Shown here: piece after piece, positions 5,489-5,578 of the stretch | Layout: every line of letters starts with the position of its first letter | How positions within the stretch are numbered: the stretch's first letter is position 1 | Assembly: GCA_903837445.1 (NCBI GenBank) | Contig: CAILUR010000061.1 | Coordinates: forward strand, 1-5,578 | DNA from: an uncultured bacterium | GTDB taxonomy: Bacteria; Oederibacteriota; PGYV01; CAILUR01 | DNA: 5,578 bases | Direction: 5' to 3' | Translations under genes and position numbers: made by a program | The notes under the pieces: model-generated | Told to the model about the DNA's origin: nothing | Seen by the model: only the letters and a program-made list of their open reading frames with translations | The model's database searches: none

Positions 5489-5578
5489 AGCCTCGGTAAA
5501 GTTTCTTGGGCTGGCTGGACCGCGGCAGGAATATTAAAATCATTTATTTTCTGGTCATCCGGAGTAAAATTAAAATCC
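5441..5578. other. Compositionally distinct tail with a PD40-like motif on the opposite strand; possible inversion or chimeric join
   Basis: From 5441 to 5530 G+C is 49 of 90 bases (54%), against 40 of 100 in the preceding 100 bases and 12 of 48 in the last 48. In the lipoprotein frame the DNA stays open after the TGA to the window edge, but the product is not propeller-like. On the minus strand, a frame open from the window edge (5577) to a TGA at 5395-5397 begins DFNFTPDDQKINDFN, which resembles a PD40 strand motif (compare FKMSPDNSRIIYT in the upstream protein). This would be the end of a convergent gene or an inverted piece of a propeller gene. A clean biological gene boundary is not visible. 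Confidence 0.35.

Noticed and set aside
5436..5538. Small plus-strand frame starting ATGGACAAAGCC and ending TAA at 5536-5538
   Set aside because: It starts inside the lipoprotein PD40 motif, has no Shine-Dalgarno site and encodes no recognisable protein.
5486..5578. TGA at 5486 read as glycine or tryptophan (alternative genetic code), since the frame stays open to the edge
   Set aside because: No intact gene in the window uses an in-frame TGA, tryptophan is TGG and glycine GGN throughout, and the read-through product is not propeller-like.
1..5578. CRISPR array, insertion sequence, rRNA or tRNA genes, defence systems
   Set aside because: No spaced direct repeats, transposase motifs, target-site duplications or RNA-gene signatures were seen on either strand.

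Overview
This is an AT-rich bacterial window with compact, ordinary bacterial gene organisation: Shine-Dalgarno sites, sigma70-type promoters, and TAA stops on every intact gene. Nothing fixes the taxonomy. A leaderless queA promoter and PD40-propeller envelope proteins would suit an uncultured candidate-phylum or metagenome-derived bacterium, but that is a weak inference.

Left half, minus strand (read right to left): an Rrf2-family regulator (1950-2417), an O-acetylhomoserine sulfhydrylase (metY, 615-1907) and the N-terminal part of cysteine synthase (cysK, 569 to the window edge). Gaps of 42 and 45 bp, good Shine-Dalgarno sites and no convincing terminator between them indicate one operon, rrf2-metY-cysK. 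Its promoter (TTGACA-17-TATATT) carries a perfect 7-9-7 inverted repeat over the -10 and expected start site. That looks like the regulator's own operator, so the operon is probably an autoregulated sulfide-incorporation unit that makes homocysteine and cysteine.

Middle, plus strand: the divergent gene is queA (2708-3739), which acts in queuosine tRNA modification. Its extended -10 element ends six bases before the ATG, so the main transcript is probably leaderless. The 290-bp divergent spacer also holds an unexplained two-hairpin element (2570-2638), preceded by a plausible -10 box. Its loops can pair with each other, and it is the best candidate here for an undescribed RNA.

Right part, plus strand: a strong promoter (TTGACT-17-TATATT) drives an exported six-repeat PD40/TolB-like propeller protein (3856-5043). 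This gene overlaps a second one by 11 bp, a PD40 lipoprotein (5033-5488). The lipoprotein breaks off inside a propeller motif at about 5441. There the base composition jumps, and near the window edge a PD40-like motif appears on the opposite strand, suggesting a rearrangement, gene decay or an assembly chimera.
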